This document shows, piece by piece, positions 1 through 9,070 of a stretch of DNA of 57,042 bases (position 1 is the stretch's first letter; each line of letters opens with the position of its first letter). The notes beneath the pieces were generated by a model. It had not been told where the DNA came from, made no database searches, and saw only the letters and a program-made list of their open reading frames with translations. The DNA lies in NCBI GenBank assembly GCA_947629955.1, contig CANRFT010000012.1, positions 1 through 57,042 of the forward strand. Reading direction: 5' to 3'. Origin of the DNA: an uncultured Oscillospiraceae bacterium. Lineage in GTDB: Bacteria > Bacillota > Clostridia > Oscillospirales > Oscillospiraceae. The translations under genes were made by a program, and so were the position numbers.

Positions 1-210
1 ACCGTGGAGGAGGTCAAGACCTTCATGGAGACCGAGGGCGGCTTCGCCAAGACCATGTGGTGCGGCGACGTGGCCTGCGAGGAGGCTATGAAGGAACGGG
101 CCGGCGTGTCCTCCCGGTGCATCCCCTTCGACCAGGAGCAGGTCAGCGACGTGTGCGTCTGCTGCGGCAGACCCGCGAAGAAGATGATCTACTGGGGCGT
201 GGCCTACTGA
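1..210 (+). CDS. proS: Prolyl-tRNA synthetase, C-terminal end (5' partial)
   Basis: The window opens inside this gene; 69 C-terminal residues are visible in frame 1 and end with a TGA at 208-210. The segment matches the C-terminal zinc-binding domain of the eukaryote/archaeal-type ProRS: a WCGD motif, a Cys after SSR followed by IPF, then CVCCG, and the terminal Tyr (WGVAY) that is typical of this class. The enzyme charges tRNA-Pro with proline in the cytoplasm. It is followed by its own terminator, so it is transcriptionally separate from the ribosomal operon downstream. The start and catalytic domain lie outside the window. Confidence 0.85.
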   Translation, partial: TVEEVKTFMETEGGFAKTMWCGDVACEEAMKERAGVSSRCIPFDQEQVSDVCVCCGRPAKKMIYWGVAY

Positions 211-236
211 GTTGTATCCTTATATGTAATGAGGCG

Positions 237-270
237 GGGGCCGTCCGGTGCGGACGGCCCCTGTATTTTG
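237..270 (+). terminator. Terminator of proS
   Basis: An 11-bp perfect GC-rich stem (237-247 with 251-261, loop GTG) lies 27 nt after the proS stop and is followed by a T-rich stretch (TGTATTTTG). It separates proS from the S10 operon promoter. Confidence 0.8.
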
Positions 271-340
271 TGCCTTGAAAACCCTTGCGGCACAAGGGCT
301 GGAATCGTGAAAAAAGACGGAAAAATCTTCGAAAAAATCC

Positions 341-369
341 TTGACTTACGTGCAACGATGTTGTAGAAT
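341..369 (+). promoter_or_regulatory. Sigma-A-type promoter of the S10 ribosomal operon
   Basis: TTGACT (341-346) and TAGAAT (364-369) are separated by 17 nt, a near-consensus vegetative promoter. Transcription would start near 376, giving a ~258-nt leader before rpsJ. Confidence 0.8.
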
Positions 370-375
370 AATCGA

Positions 376-633
376 GCGTCTGTGAAAGACGCACTGCGAT
401 GATGCAGGAGATTGCTCGGGAACGAGGTAACTTCTGCGGAGTATGTCCGTGAATCGGGCGGCTGAGGGACTCACGCCACGGCGTATATCGCCGCGGATGG
501 GTAGAACCGGCCAGCTATGCGCCGGTTTTATTCATGCCGGGGAGTGATACGCACGGAAACGTGTGCGGGAACTTCCCTCACCGTACGAAGGGACGCAAGT
601 TTATCACTTCGTATGTTTAAGGAGGAAAACCAC
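376..633 (+). promoter_or_regulatory. Structured rpsJ leader with attenuator-like hairpin
   Basis: This long untranslated leader begins with a small hairpin (GCGTC 376-380 with GACGC 388-392). It contains further short stems and an intrinsic-terminator-like hairpin: AACCGGC 505-511 pairs with GCCGGTT 521-527 and runs into TTTTA. About 100 nt then remain before the rpsJ ribosome site (GGAGG 621-625). The layout fits transcription attenuation of the S10 operon, plausibly autogenous control by a ribosomal protein, but the ligand is inferred, not seen. An open frame starting at 517 crosses the leader but lacks a ribosome site. Confidence 0.55.
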
Positions 634-945
634 ATGGCAGCAAAAGAAATGATCCGCATCCGGCTGAAGGCCTACGACCACCAGGTCATCGACCAGGCCG
701 CCGAGAAGATCGTGGACACCGCCAAGCGCAGCGGCGCCACCGTCTCCGGCCCCATCCCCCTGCCCACCAAGAAGGAGATCGTCACCATCCTGCGCTCTCC
801 CCACGTGAACAAGGACTCCCGCGAGCAGTTCGAGCGCCGCACCCACAAGCGGCTCATCGACGTGATCAAGCCCTCCCCCAAGACGGTGGAGGCCCTCATG
901 TCTCTCGAACTCCCCGCCGGTGTGGAAATCGAGATCAAACTCTGA
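634..945 (+). CDS. rpsJ: 30S ribosomal protein S10
   Basis: First gene of the operon, 103 residues, the normal S10 length. It starts at ATG 634, 8 nt after GGAGG, and opens [16 protein letters not shown]. The conserved region ending in [20 protein letters not shown] is intact. S10 sits in the 30S head and, as NusE in bacteria generally, also joins transcription antitermination complexes. The longer open frame from 517 is rejected because it reads the structured leader. A 145-nt gap to rplC follows and holds one hairpin. Confidence 0.97.
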   Translation: MAAKEMIRIRLKAYDHQVIDQAAEKIVDTAKRSGATVSGPIPLPTKKEIVTILRSPHVNKDSREQFERRTHKRLIDVIKPSPKTVEALMSLELPAGVEIEIKL

Positions 946-971
946 TCTCACGCAAAACCGTTTGTACCGCG

Positions 972-994
972 GCCCATCGCGTTCTGAGATGGGC
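972..994 (+). promoter_or_regulatory. Intercistronic hairpin between rpsJ and rplC
   Basis: GCCCATC (972-978) pairs with GATGGGC (988-994) around a 9-nt loop. There is no T-run, so it is not a terminator. It may be an mRNA processing or stabilising element; the function is not known. Confidence 0.35.
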
Positions 995-1090
995 GGGTCA
1001 TGTTGACAGAGCAATGGAGGAAGCGCCAGCCCAATGGTCGCGGAGGCCAACTCTCTCAACCAATAACCTTTCATAAGGAGGAAAACCACT

Positions 1091-1813
1091 ATGGAGAAGG
1101 CCATTATCGGCAAGAAGGTGGGCATGACCCAGATCTTCGATGACGCCGGCAAGGTCATCCCGGTCACCGTCATCCAGGCGGGCCCCTGCACCGTGGTGCA
1201 GAAGAAGACCGAGGAAAAGGACGGCTACTCCGCCGTCCAGCTGGGATTTGAAGAAGTCCCCGAGCGCAAGCTCACCAAGCCCGAGCTGGGCCACAGCAAG
1301 AAGGCCGGCAAGGCCCTCAAGGTTCTGAAAGAGTTCAAGCTGGACAATGCCGACAGCCTGAACGTGGGCGATGAGATCAACGCCACCGTGTTCGCCCCCG
1401 GCGATCACGTGGACATCACCGGCATCAGCAAAGGTAAAGGGTTCCAGGGCGCTGTCAAGCGCTGCAACACCCACATCCAGAAGATGACCCACGGCGGCGG
1501 CCCCGTCCACCGTCATTCCGGCTCCATGGGCTCCAGCACCGATCCTTCCCGCATCTTCAAGGGGAAGAACGGCGCCGGCCAGATGGGCAACGAGCAGGTC
1601 ACCGTGATGAACCTGGACGTGGTCCAGGTCGATGAGGAGCTGGGCGTCATCGCCGTGCGCGGCGCGGTCCCCGGCCCAAAGGGCGGCATCGTCGCCCTCC
1701 ACACCAGCGTGAAGAAGGTCTTCGAGAAGAAGGGCGCCGCCGGTATCAGCGTCAACCCGCAGAAGGCTTCCGCCCGCGTCAACCCGCAGAAGGCCTCTGC
1801 GCGTAACCGCTAA
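1091..1813 (+). CDS. rplC: 50S ribosomal protein L3
   Basis: 240 residues, preceded by AAGGAGG at 1076-1082. The L3 core is complete, including the loop rich in Gly/His (MTHGGGPVHRHSGSMG) that reaches toward the peptidyl transferase centre. L3 is an early-assembly 23S rRNA binder. It is about 30 residues longer than the usual ~209, and the extra length is a basic C-terminal tail. In that tail a 27-nt unit is tandemly duplicated (1751-1777 and 1778-1804), so VNPQKASAR occurs twice before the stop. A 19-nt gap leads to rplD. Confidence 0.96.
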   Translation: MEKAIIGKKVGMTQIFDDAGKVIPVTVIQAGPCTVVQKKTEEKDGYSAVQLGFEEVPERKLTKPELGHSKKAGKALKVLKEFKLDNADSLNVGDEINATVFAPGDHVDITGISKGKGFQGAVKRCNTHIQKMTHGGGPVHRHSGSMGSSTDPSRIFKGKNGAGQMGNEQVTVMNLDVVQVDEELGVIAVRGAVPGPKGGIVALHTSVKKVFEKKGAAGISVNPQKASARVNPQKASARNR

Positions 1814-1832
1814 GGAAAGGAGAGTGTGACAA

Positions 1833-2447
1833 ATGCCTAAAGCGAACCTTTACAACATGACCGGTAAGCAGATCGGCGAGGTCGAGCTCTCCGAGGCCGT
1901 CTTCGGCATCGAGCCCAACGTTTCCGTCATGCACGACGTGGTGAAGAACCACCTGGCCAACTGCCGGCAGGGCACCCAGAGCGCCCTCACCCGCGCGGAA
2001 GTGTCCGGCGGCGGCAGAAAGCCCTGGCGTCAGAAGGGCACCGGCCACGCCCGTCAGGGCAGCACCCGCGCCCCCCAGTGGACCCACGGCGGCATCGTGT
2101 TCGCCCCCAAGCCCCGGGACTACAGCTACAGCCTGAACAAGAAGGTCAGGCGTCTGGCCCTGAAGTCCGCTCTGTCCGCCAAGGCCGCCTCCGGCGATGT
2201 GCTGGTGGTGGATAAGCTGGAGATGGACGGCATCAAGACCAAGACCTTCGCCGGCTTCCTGGGCGCCGTTGAGTCCAAGAAGGCCCTGGTGGTCACCGGC
2301 TGCCCCAACGTGGTCAAGTCCGCCCGGAACATCCCCGGCGTGGTGACCAGCCCCGCCAACCTGATCAACGTGTACGATATCGTCAACGCCAACCAGGTCA
2401 TCATCGACCAGGGCGCGCTGGCTGTCATCGAGGAGGTGTTCGCGTAA
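1833..2447 (+). CDS. rplD: 50S ribosomal protein L4
   Basis: 204 residues, the usual L4 length. It has the long Arg/Gly-rich extended loop ([19 protein letters not shown]) that lines the peptide exit tunnel. L4 is the classic autogenous repressor of S10 operons in enterobacteria; whether it acts on the long leader here is unknown. A ribosome site (GGAAAGGAG) precedes the ATG at 1833. Its TAA overlaps the rplW ATG by one base (TAATG), which suggests translational coupling. Confidence 0.97.
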   Translation: MPKANLYNMTGKQIGEVELSEAVFGIEPNVSVMHDVVKNHLANCRQGTQSALTRAEVSGGGRKPWRQKGTGHARQGSTRAPQWTHGGIVFAPKPRDYSYSLNKKVRRLALKSALSAKAASGDVLVVDKLEMDGIKTKTFAGFLGAVESKKALVVTGCPNVVKSARNIPGVVTSPANLINVYDIVNANQVIIDQGALAVIEEVFA

Positions 2448-2743
2448 TGAAGACCGCTTACGACATCATCAAGCGCCCCATCGTCACCGAGCAGTCCATG
2501 GAAGCGGCCGCCGACAAGAAGTACACCTTCGAGGTGGCCAAGGACGCCAACAAGATCGAGATCGCCAAGGCTGTTGAGGAGATCTTCGGCGTGAAGGTGG
2601 CCAAGGTCAACACCCTGAACATGCAGGGCAAGGTCAAGCGCCAGGGCCGCTATCCCGAGGGCCGCCGGCCCAGTTGGAAGAAGGCCATGGTCACCCTGAC
2701 CGCCGATTCCAAGTCCATCGAGTTCTTCGAGGGCATGGTGTAA
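2447..2743 (+). CDS. rplW: 50S ribosomal protein L23
   Basis: 98 residues, beginning [17 protein letters not shown], the L23 signature. L23 sits at the exit tunnel rim and docks trigger factor and SRP. Its start overlaps the rplD stop. The C-terminal half carries the basic extended loop ([19 protein letters not shown]). It ends just before the rplB ribosome site. Confidence 0.97.
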   Translation: MKTAYDIIKRPIVTEQSMEAAADKKYTFEVAKDANKIEIAKAVEEIFGVKVAKVNTLNMQGKVKRQGRYPEGRRPSWKKAMVTLTADSKSIEFFEGMV

Positions 2744-2758
2744 GGAGGAGAATGAAGA

Positions 2759-3592
2759 ATGGCTATCAAGACTTATAAGCCCACGACGCCCTCCCGCCGC
2801 CACATGACTGTGTCCGCCTTCGAGGGCATCGACAAGAAGGCCAAGCCGGAGCGCTCCCTGCTGGAGGTTCTGAAGAAGAACGCCGGCCGCAACAGCTATG
2901 GCCGCATCACCGTCCGCCACAAGGGCGGCGCCAACCGCCGCAAGTACCGCGTGATCGACTTCAAGCGGGACAAGGCGGGCCACGCCACCGTCATCAACCT
3001 GCAGTACGACCCCAACCGCTCCGCCAACATCGCCCTGATCGAGTATGAGGACGGCGAGCGCCGCTACATTCTGGCCCCCGTGGGCCTGAAGGCCGGCAGC
3101 ACCGTCACCACCGGCAGCGGCGCCGACATCCTGCCCGGCAACGCGCTGCCCATCGCGGAGATCCCCGTGGGCGAGATGATCCACTGCGTGGAGCTGTATC
3201 CCGGCAAGGGCGCCCAGCTGGTGCGCTCTGCCGGCACCGCCGCCCAGCTGATGGCCAAGGAAAACGGCATGGCCCAGGTGCGCCTGCCCTCCGGCGAGGT
3301 TCGTCTGGTCCGTGAGAACTGCCTGGCCACCATCGGCCAGGTGGGCAACACCGACTGGGCCAACATCCACATCGGCAAGGCCGGCCGCAAGCGCCACATG
3401 GGCTGGCGGCCCACCGTCCGCGGTTCCGTCATGAACCCCAACGACCACCCCCACGGCGGCGGCGAGGGCAAGAGCCCCGTCGGCCGTCCCGGCCCTGTGA
3501 CCCCCTGGGGCAAGCCCGCTCTGGGTTACAAGACCCGCAAGAAGAAGAACCGCACCGACAAGTTCATTGTCCGGCGCCGCAACGGTAAGTAA
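2759..3592 (+). CDS. rplB: 50S ribosomal protein L2
   Basis: 277 residues, standard length. It opens [18 protein letters not shown] and retains the C-terminal motif [12 protein letters not shown], whose His is implicated in the peptidyl transferase region, and the basic tail [16 protein letters not shown]2 is needed for subunit association. It follows AAGGAGGAG at 2743-2751 and is tightly linked to rplW and rpsS. Confidence 0.98.
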   Translation: MAIKTYKPTTPSRRHMTVSAFEGIDKKAKPERSLLEVLKKNAGRNSYGRITVRHKGGANRRKYRVIDFKRDKAGHATVINLQYDPNRSANIALIEYEDGERRYILAPVGLKAGSTVTTGSGADILPGNALPIAEIPVGEMIHCVELYPGKGAQLVRSAGTAAQLMAKENGMAQVRLPSGEVRLVRENCLATIGQVGNTDWANIHIGKAGRKRHMGWRPTVRGSVMNPNDHPHGGGEGKSPVGRPGPVTPWGKPALGYKTRKKKNRTDKFIVRRRNGK

Positions 3593-3606
3593 GGAGGGAG
3601 TTTGAA

Positions 3607-3882
3607 ATGAGCAGAAGTGTTAAGAAAGGCCCGTTTTGCGCTCCCGAGCTGCTGAAGCGGGTCGACGAGATGAACAAGAAGAACGAGAAGAAGGTTCTGA
3701 AGACCTGGAGCCGCGCCTCCACCATCTTCCCCTCCTTCGTCGGACACACCATCGCCGTCCACGACGGCCGCAAGCATGTTCCCGTCTATGTGACCGAGGA
3801 CATGGTCGGCCACAAGCTGGGCGAGTTTGCCCCCACCCGGACCTTCCGGGGCCACTCGGGCAGCAAGACCGCCGCGAAGTAA
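3607..3882 (+). CDS. rpsS: 30S ribosomal protein S19
   Basis: 91 residues, beginning [19 protein letters not shown] and ending in the conserved [10 protein letters not shown] segment. S19 lies in the 30S head and contacts S13 and the A/P-site tRNA region. The ribosome site AAGGAGGG lies 8 nt upstream. There is a 12-nt gap to rplV. Confidence 0.97.
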   Translation: MSRSVKKGPFCAPELLKRVDEMNKKNEKKVLKTWSRASTIFPSFVGHTIAVHDGRKHVPVYVTEDMVGHKLGEFAPTRTFRGHSGSKTAAK

Positions 3883-3894
3883 GGAGGGGAGAAC

Positions 3895-4236
3895 ATGGAA
3901 GCGAAAGCCACACTGAAATATATCCGGATCTCCCCCCGCAAGGTGGGCATCCTGTGCGACCAGATCCGTGGCAAGAGCGTCAAGGAAGCCAACGCCATCC
4001 TGTCCCTGATCCCCAAGGCCGCCTCCGAGCCCCTGGCCAAGCTGGTCAAGAGCGCCGCCGCCAACGCGGAGAACAACCACCAGATGGATCCTGAGAAGCT
4101 GTACGTCGCCGAGACCTACGCCACTCCCGGCCCCATCATGAAGCGGTTCATGCCCCGGGCCAAGGGCCGCGCCTATGGCATCAAAAAGCGCAGCTCCCAC
4201 ATCACCGTGGTGCTGAAAGAAAAGGAGGCCAAGTAA
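3895..4236 (+). CDS. rplV: 50S ribosomal protein L22
   Basis: 113 residues with the L22 beta-hairpin region ([19 protein letters not shown]), which reaches into the exit tunnel and is where macrolide-resistance changes occur in other bacteria. The start ATG at 3895 follows AAGGAGGGGAG. Its stop is one base from the rpsC start. Confidence 0.97.
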   Translation: MEAKATLKYIRISPRKVGILCDQIRGKSVKEANAILSLIPKAASEPLAKLVKSAAANAENNHQMDPEKLYVAETYATPGPIMKRFMPRAKGRAYGIKKRSSHITVVLKEKEAK

Positions 4237-4237
4237 T

Positions 4238-5101
4238 ATGGGACAGAAAGTCAATCCCCACGGCCTTCGCGTGGGCGTCATCAAGGACTGGGATTCCCGC
4301 TGGTATGCCCGGGACGAGAAGGTCGGAGACCTGATCGTGGCCGATTACAACCTGCGCCGTGAGCTGAAGAAGCGCCTGTACGCCGCCGGCGTGCCCAAGA
4401 TCGAGATCGAGCGGGACAACGCCCGTATCCGCATCTACGTGCACTGCGCCCGCCCCGGCGTGATCATCGGCAAGGGCGGCGAGGAGATCGAGAAGCTCCG
4501 CGCCGAGCTGGAGAAGCGCATGGGCAAGACCGTGCTGCTGAACATCGTCGAGGTCCGCAACCCCGACGTGGACGCCCAGCTGGTGGCCGAGAACATCGCC
4601 CAGCAGCTGGAGAAGCGCATCGCCTTCCGCCGGGCCATGAAGAACGCCATGGGCCGCGCCATGCGGATGGGCGCTCTGGGCATCAAGGTGCAGGTCTCCG
4701 GCCGCCTGAACGGCGCCGAGATCGCCCGCACCGAGCACTATCACGACGGCACCATCCCCCTGCAGACCCTCCGGGCCGACATCGAGTACGGCTTCACCGA
4801 GGCGGCCACCACCTATGGCCGGCTGGGCGTGAAGGTGTGGATCTACAAGGGCGAGGTCCTCACCCAGACCCTGCGCACCACCCCCCGCACCATCGACACC
4901 AAGAACTACAAAGAGCGCGAGCAGCGTCCCCGCCGGGACCGCCGCGACGGCGACCGCAGAGGCGGGTTCAACCGCCAGGGCGGCGACCGGCGGCAGGGCG
5001 GTCAGGGCGGCTTCAACCGCCAGGGCGGCCAGGGCGGCGGCTATAACCGCCAGAACAACGGTCCCCGGCCCAGCGCTCCCAAGGAAGGAGGGGCCCAGTA
5101 A
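4238..5101 (+). CDS. rpsC: 30S ribosomal protein S3 with RGG-like C-terminal tail
   Basis: 287 residues. The first ~220 are a normal S3: KH domain with GxxG loop ([13 protein letters not shown]) and a C-terminal S3 domain. S3 forms part of the mRNA entry channel. The last ~65 residues are an Arg/Gly/Gln-rich low-complexity extension with repeated FNRQGGxRR and GGQGG units (about 4920-5098). This tail is disordered by composition and probably RNA-binding. The stop overlaps the rplP start by one base. Confidence 0.97.
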   Translation: MGQKVNPHGLRVGVIKDWDSRWYARDEKVGDLIVADYNLRRELKKRLYAAGVPKIEIERDNARIRIYVHCARPGVIIGKGGEEIEKLRAELEKRMGKTVLLNIVEVRNPDVDAQLVAENIAQQLEKRIAFRRAMKNAMGRAMRMGALGIKVQVSGRLNGAEIARTEHYHDGTIPLQTLRADIEYGFTEAATTYGRLGVKVWIYKGEVLTQTLRTTPRTIDTKNYKEREQRPRRDRRDGDRRGGFNRQGGDRRQGGQGGFNRQGGQGGGYNRQNNGPRPSAPKEGGAQ

Positions 5102-5535
5102 TGCTTCTGCCTAAGAGAGTCAAGTACCGCCGGCAGCACCGCGGCCGTATGACCGGCACCGCCACCCGCGGCAACAAGGTGTCCTACGGCGAGTGGGGCC
5201 TGCAGGCCCTGGAGCCCGCCTGGATCACCGGCAACCAGATCGAGGCCGCCCGTGTGGCCATGACCCGTTACACCAAGCGCGGCGGCAAGGTCTGGATCAA
5301 GCTCTTCCCCGACAAGCCCGTGACCAAGAAGGCCCTGGGTACCCGTATGGGCTCCGGTAAAGGCGCCCCTGAGTACTGGATCGCCGTGGTCAAGCCCGGC
5401 CGCGTGATGTTCGAGATCGCCGGCGTGGGCGACGAGACCGCGAAGGAGGCCCTGCGCCTGGCCAGCCACAAGCTGCCCATCAAGTGCAAGATCGTCAAGA
5501 AAGAGACCGAAGAGGCCGAGAATGGTGGTGAATGA
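5101..5535 (+). CDS. rplP: 50S ribosomal protein L16
   Basis: 144 residues, starting [17 protein letters not shown], the invariant L16 opening. The motif [19 protein letters not shown] is intact. L16 organises the A-site tRNA region of 23S rRNA. The start codon overlaps the rpsC stop, and its 3' end overlaps the rpmC start by 4 nt (ATGA), indicating coupled translation. Confidence 0.98.
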   Translation: MLLPKRVKYRRQHRGRMTGTATRGNKVSYGEWGLQALEPAWITGNQIEAARVAMTRYTKRGGKVWIKLFPDKPVTKKALGTRMGSGKGAPEYWIAVVKPGRVMFEIAGVGDETAKEALRLASHKLPIKCKIVKKETEEAENGGE

Positions 5536-5729
5536 AGATGAAAGCGAACGAGATCCGTAAAATGAGCGCCGCCGAGCTGGAGACCAAGCTGGTGGACCTG
5601 AAGAAGGACCTGTTCAACCTCCGTCTTCAGCACGCCACCAATCAGCTCGACAACCCCATCCGCATCGCTGAGGTCCGCAAGGACATCGCCCGCGTGAAGA
5701 CCATCCTGCGTGAGCAGCAGGGCCGATAA
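5532..5729 (+). CDS. rpmC: 50S ribosomal protein L29
   Basis: 65 residues. It starts at ATG 5532 inside the rplP stop region; [17 protein letters not shown] matches the L29 N-terminus. It contains the conserved helix [22 protein letters not shown]29 neighbours L23 at the tunnel exit. A second in-frame ATG at 5538 is possible, but either choice leaves the fold intact. Confidence 0.95.
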   Translation: MKMKANEIRKMSAAELETKLVDLKKDLFNLRLQHATNQLDNPIRIAEVRKDIARVKTILREQQGR

Positions 5730-5742
5730 GGAGGAGTAGGAC

Positions 5743-6003
5743 ATGGAAAACAGAACTTCTTCCCGCAAGACCAGAGTCGGCCTGGTGGTTTCGGACAAGA
5801 TGGACAAGACCGTGGTGGTCGCCATCGCCGACCGCGTGGCCCATCCTCTGTACAAGAAGATCGTGAAGCGGACCTACAAGCTGAAGGCCCACGACGAGAA
5901 CAACCAGTGCGGCGTGGGTGACCGCGTCCGTGTGATGGAGACCCGCCCCCTGTCCAAGGACAAGCGGTGGCGCGTGGTCGAGATCATTGAGAAGGCCAAG
6001 TAA
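5743..6003 (+). CDS. rpsQ: 30S ribosomal protein S17
   Basis: 86 residues, an OB-fold primary 16S binder. It has the [17 protein letters not shown] opening and the [19 protein letters not shown] motif of bacterial S17. The ribosome site AAGGAGGAG lies 6 nt upstream. Confidence 0.97.
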   Translation: MENRTSSRKTRVGLVVSDKMDKTVVVAIADRVAHPLYKKIVKRTYKLKAHDENNQCGVGDRVRVMETRPLSKDKRWRVVEIIEKAK

Positions 6004-6017
6004 GGAGGTGCCAGAGT

Positions 6018-6386
6018 ATGATTCAGGAAGAAACCTATCTGAAGGTTGCTGACAACACCGGCGCCAAGGAGATCAAGACCATCCGCGTGCTGGGCGGCTC
6101 CAAGCGCCGCTTCGGCAACATCGGCGACGTAGTGGTCGCCTCTGTCCGCAAGGCCCAGCCCGGCGGCCAGGTGAAGAAGGGCGAGGTCGTCCGCGCCGTG
6201 ATCGTGCGCTCCAGCCGGGGCGTGCGCCGGGCTGACGGCTCCTATGTCCGGTTCGATGACAATGCCGCCGTCCTCATCCGTGAGGACAAGAACCCCCGGG
6301 GCACCCGTATCTTTGGCCCGGTGGCCCGCGAGCTGCGTGACAAGGATTACATGAAGATCCTGTCTCTGGCTCCCGAAGTGCTGTAA
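6018..6386 (+). CDS. rplN: 50S ribosomal protein L14
   Basis: 122 residues, the exact usual length. It begins [19 protein letters not shown], and the C-terminal [13 protein letters not shown] block is intact. L14 forms intersubunit bridges and binds the silencing factor RsfS. It is tightly packed between rpsQ and rplX, each with its own GGAGG site. Confidence 0.98.
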   Translation: MIQEETYLKVADNTGAKEIKTIRVLGGSKRRFGNIGDVVVASVRKAQPGGQVKKGEVVRAVIVRSSRGVRRADGSYVRFDDNAAVLIREDKNPRGTRIFGPVARELRDKDYMKILSLAPEVL

Positions 6387-6403
6387 GGGAGGAGCGAACG
6401 AGT

Positions 6404-6709
6404 ATGAACATCAAAAAGAACGATACCGTCGTGGTCCTCTCCGGCAAGGACAAGGGCAAGAAGGGCAAGGTCATGTCCGTTGACCCCAAGGCCGGCAAGG
6501 CCATCGTGGAGAAGGTCAACGTGGCTGCCAAGCACCAGAAGCCCCGCCGTGAGGGCGAGGAAGGTGGCATCATCTCCAAGGAGACCCCCATCTACGCCAG
6601 CAAGCTGATGACCGTCTGCCCCAAGTGCGGCAAGCCCACCCGGGTGGCCCACAAGGTGGAGAACGGCAAGAAGACCCGGGTGTGCAAGCACTGCGGGGCC
6701 GAGATCTGA
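6404..6709 (+). CDS. rplX: 50S ribosomal protein L24
   Basis: 101 residues. The N-terminal KOW motif (VVVLSGKDKGKKGKVM) is clear. The C-terminus carries a CPKC...CKHC zinc-ribbon pair, common in Firmicutes L24. L24 is an assembly initiator of the large subunit. The ribosome site GGGAGGAG precedes the ATG at 6404. Confidence 0.97.
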   Translation: MNIKKNDTVVVLSGKDKGKKGKVMSVDPKAGKAIVEKVNVAAKHQKPRREGEEGGIISKETPIYASKLMTVCPKCGKPTRVAHKVENGKKTRVCKHCGAEI

Positions 6710-6729
6710 GAGAGGAGGAGTGATTCGCA

Positions 6730-7335
6730 ATGGCTGACAAGAAGTCCAAGAAGGCCGCCGAGGTGGAGGAGACCCCCGCCGTGAAGAAGGTCCCCAACCT
6801 GAAGGCCAAGTATCAGTCCGAGGTCGCTCCCGCTCTGATGCAGAAGTTCGGCTACAAGTCCGTGATGGAGATCCCCCGGATCGACAAGATCGTGGTCAAC
6901 TGCGGCTGCGGCGAGGCCCGGGACAACGCCAAGGTGCTGGACGCCGTGGTCACCGACCTGGGCGCCATCACCGGTCAGAAGCCCGTCATCACCAAGGCCA
7001 AGAAGTCCGTGGCCAACTTCAAGCTCCGTGAGGGCATGCCCATCGGCGCCAAGGTGACCCTGCGGCAGAACAAGATGTGGGAGTTCATGGACCGTCTGTT
7101 CAACGTGGCCCTGCCCCGCGTCCGCGACTTCCGCGGCATCAACCCCAACGCCTTCGACGGCCGCGGCAACTATGCCCTGGGCCTGAAGGAGCAGCTGATC
7201 TTCCCGGAGATTGAGTACGACAAGATCGACAAGATTCGCGGCCTGGACGTGGTCATCACCACCACCGCCAAGACCGACGAGGAGGCCAAGGAGCTGCTGA
7301 CGCTCCTGGGCGCTCCCTTCACCACCAACGGCTGA
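6730..7335 (+). CDS. rplE: 50S ribosomal protein L5 with N-terminal extension
   Basis: 201 residues, about 20 longer than usual because of a charged N-terminal extension ([20 protein letters not shown]) before the normal L5 start. The long start is supported by GAGAGGAGG about 8 nt upstream; the next internal Met has no ribosome site. L5 binds 5S rRNA and contacts P-site tRNA. The conserved [17 protein letters not shown] segment is present. Confidence 0.96.
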   Translation: MADKKSKKAAEVEETPAVKKVPNLKAKYQSEVAPALMQKFGYKSVMEIPRIDKIVVNCGCGEARDNAKVLDAVVTDLGAITGQKPVITKAKKSVANFKLREGMPIGAKVTLRQNKMWEFMDRLFNVALPRVRDFRGINPNAFDGRGNYALGLKEQLIFPEIEYDKIDKIRGLDVVITTTAKTDEEAKELLTLLGAPFTTNG

Positions 7336-7351
7336 GAAGGAGGAGACAGCT

Positions 7352-7537
7352 ATGGCTAAGAAATCTATGATTCTCAAGCAGCAGGCTGAGCCCAAGTTCT
7401 CCAGCCGCCGCTACAACCGCTGCAAGATCTGCGGCCGGCCCCACGCCTATCTGCGGAACTACGGCATCTGCCGTATCTGCTTCCGCGAGCTGGCTTACAA
7501 GGGCCAGATCCCGGGCGTCAAGAAGGCGTCCTGGTAA
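7352..7537 (+). CDS. rpsN: 30S ribosomal protein S14, zinc-binding type
   Basis: 61 residues, the short zinc (Z) form. CKICG and CRICF supply four Cys ligands, and the segment [20 protein letters not shown] is characteristic. S14 completes the 30S head. It follows AAGGAGGAG, and a 174-nt structured gap separates it from rpsH. Confidence 0.97.
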   Translation: MAKKSMILKQQAEPKFSSRRYNRCKICGRPHAYLRNYGICRICFRELAYKGQIPGVKKASW

Positions 7538-7559
7538 ATTTCATGGTAACACGCCTGAA

Positions 7560-7686
7560 GGCGGGAGCTTGCTCCCGCCTATGGGCCTGTTATAAGGATC
7601 CCCAGCGTGGGACAAGACGGATAACAGGTCGGGCGGCCCTTACCTGGCGCCCGATACCTTTCCGCCTGTACGGATGGAATTTCCGT
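7560..7686 (+). promoter_or_regulatory. Four-hairpin leader upstream of rpsH
   Basis: The rpsN-rpsH gap holds four consecutive stems. They are GGCGGGAG 7560-7567 with 7572-7579; CCTGTTAT 7586-7593 with ATAACAGG 7621-7628 (inner CCC/GGG at 7601-7603 and 7609-7611); TCGGGCG 7629-7635 with CGCCCGA 7648-7654; and ACGGA 7670-7674 with TCCGT 7682-7686. None has a T-run, so this is not a terminator. S8 is the spc-operon repressor in enterobacteria, so autogenous control is a reasonable guess. Confidence 0.5.
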
Positions 7687-7711
7687 AATCTGAATAGGAG
7701 GTAAAAATCTC

Positions 7712-8113
7712 ATGCAAATCACCGATCCCATTGCGGATATGCTGACCCGCATCCGCAACGCGAACAACGCCAAGCATGACACCGTGGATGTTCCCGCTTC
7801 CAACATGAAGAAGGCCATCGCCCAGATCCTGTTGGATGAAGGCTATATCAAGAACTTCCAGAACATCAGCGACGGCAAGCAGGGCGTGATCCGCATCACC
7901 CTGAAGTATCAGCAGCCCGGCAAGGAGAAGGTCATCTCCGGCCTGCGGCGGGTGTCCAAGCCCGGCCTGCGGGTGTACGCCGGCGCCGAGGAGCTGCCCC
8001 GCGTCCTCCGCGGCCTGGGCATCGCCATCGTGTCCACGTCCAAGGGCGTCATGACCGACAAGAAGGCCCGCGAGGCCCATGTCGGCGGCGAAGTCCTGGC
8101 GTTCGTGTGGTAA
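7712..8113 (+). CDS. rpsH: 30S ribosomal protein S8
   Basis: 133 residues. It opens [23 protein letters not shown], the invariant S8 start, and has the C-terminal [26 protein letters not shown] block. S8 is a primary binder of the 16S central domain. The ribosome site AGGAGG lies at 7696-7701. It is preceded by an unusually long structured spacer for this operon. Confidence 0.98.
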   Translation: MQITDPIADMLTRIRNANNAKHDTVDVPASNMKKAIAQILLDEGYIKNFQNISDGKQGVIRITLKYQQPGKEKVISGLRRVSKPGLRVYAGAEELPRVLRGLGIAIVSTSKGVMTDKKAREAHVGGEVLAFVW

Positions 8114-8126
8114 GGAGGGTATAGGA

Positions 8127-8672
8127 ATGTCGAGAATTGGTAGAACTCCTATTGCCGTCCCCGCCGGTGTGGACGTCAAGATCGAGGACAACAATGTTGT
8201 CACCGTGAAGGGCCCCAAGGGCACTCTTACCCAGCAGCTGGAGCCCAGCATGACCATCACCCAGGACGGCAGTGTGCTCCACGTCACCCGTCCCAACGAC
8301 CTGAAGGAGAGCCGCTCTCTCCACGGCCTGACCCGCAGCCTGCTCCACAACATGGTGGTGGGCGTCACCGACGGGTTCAAGAAGTCCCTGGACGTGAACG
8401 GTGTCGGCTACCGTGTGGCCATGGAGGGCGGCAAGCTGGTCATGAACCTGGGCTACTCTCATCAGGTCACCATGGAGGCCCCCGCTGGCATCACCATTGA
8501 GACCCCCAACCCCAACCAGATCGTGATCTCCGGCGCTGACAAGCAGCTGGTAGGCCAGTTCGCCGCCAACGTCCGCGAGAAGCGTCCTCCCGAGCCGTAC
8601 AAGGGCAAGGGCATCAAGTATTCCGACGAGGTCATCCGCCGCAAGGTGGGCAAGACCGGCGTCAAGAAGTGA
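8127..8672 (+). CDS. rplF: 50S ribosomal protein L6
   Basis: 181 residues. Start ATG 8127 ([15 protein letters not shown]) follows AAGGAGGG at 8112-8119; the longer frame from 8079 overlaps rpsH and is rejected. It contains the two-domain L6 fold and the conserved C-terminal KGKGIKY signature. L6 stabilises the factor-binding side of the 50S. Confidence 0.97.
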   Translation: MSRIGRTPIAVPAGVDVKIEDNNVVTVKGPKGTLTQQLEPSMTITQDGSVLHVTRPNDLKESRSLHGLTRSLLHNMVVGVTDGFKKSLDVNGVGYRVAMEGGKLVMNLGYSHQVTMEAPAGITIETPNPNQIVISGADKQLVGQFAANVREKRPPEPYKGKGIKYSDEVIRRKVGKTGVKK

Positions 8673-8690
8673 TAAGGAGGTGTGCCGATT

Positions 8691-9050
8691 ATGATCAACC
8701 GTCCCAATACCAAGGCTCAGCGCCTGCACCGTCATAAGCGGGTCCGCGGAAAAGTGTCCGGCACCCCCGAGCGTCCCCGTCTGAACGTGTTCCGCAGCGA
8801 GACCAACATCTACGCCCAGGTCATCGACGATACCACGGGCAAGACCCTGGCCTCCGCTTCCTCTCTGGAGAAGGGCTTCTCCCACGACGGCACCAAGACC
8901 GACGCCGCCAGGAAGGTCGGCAAGCTGGTGGCCGAGCGGGCCAAGGCCAAGGGCATCGAGGCTGTCGTGTTCGACCGCGGCGGCTATCTGTACCACGGCC
9001 GCGTGAAGGCTCTGGCCGAGGGCGCCCGCGAGGGCGGCCTGCAGTTCTGA
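8691..9050 (+). CDS. rplR: 50S ribosomal protein L18
   Basis: 119 residues. ATG 8691 is chosen because AAGGAGG ends at 8680, giving 10-nt spacing; the GTG at 8682 would be too close. It contains the L18 motif [18 protein letters not shown] and ends with [26 protein letters not shown]-type sequence. L18 binds 5S rRNA with L5. Confidence 0.96.
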   Translation: MINRPNTKAQRLHRHKRVRGKVSGTPERPRLNVFRSETNIYAQVIDDTTGKTLASASSLEKGFSHDGTKTDAARKVGKLVAERAKAKGIEAVVFDRGGYLYHGRVKALAEGAREGGLQF

Positions 9051-9070
9051 GAGAGGAGGAAAAACAAGCT

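Noticed and set aside
517-633. Extended rpsJ start at 517
   Set aside because: It reads through the structured leader and attenuator hairpin; GGAGG and S10 homology fix ATG 634.
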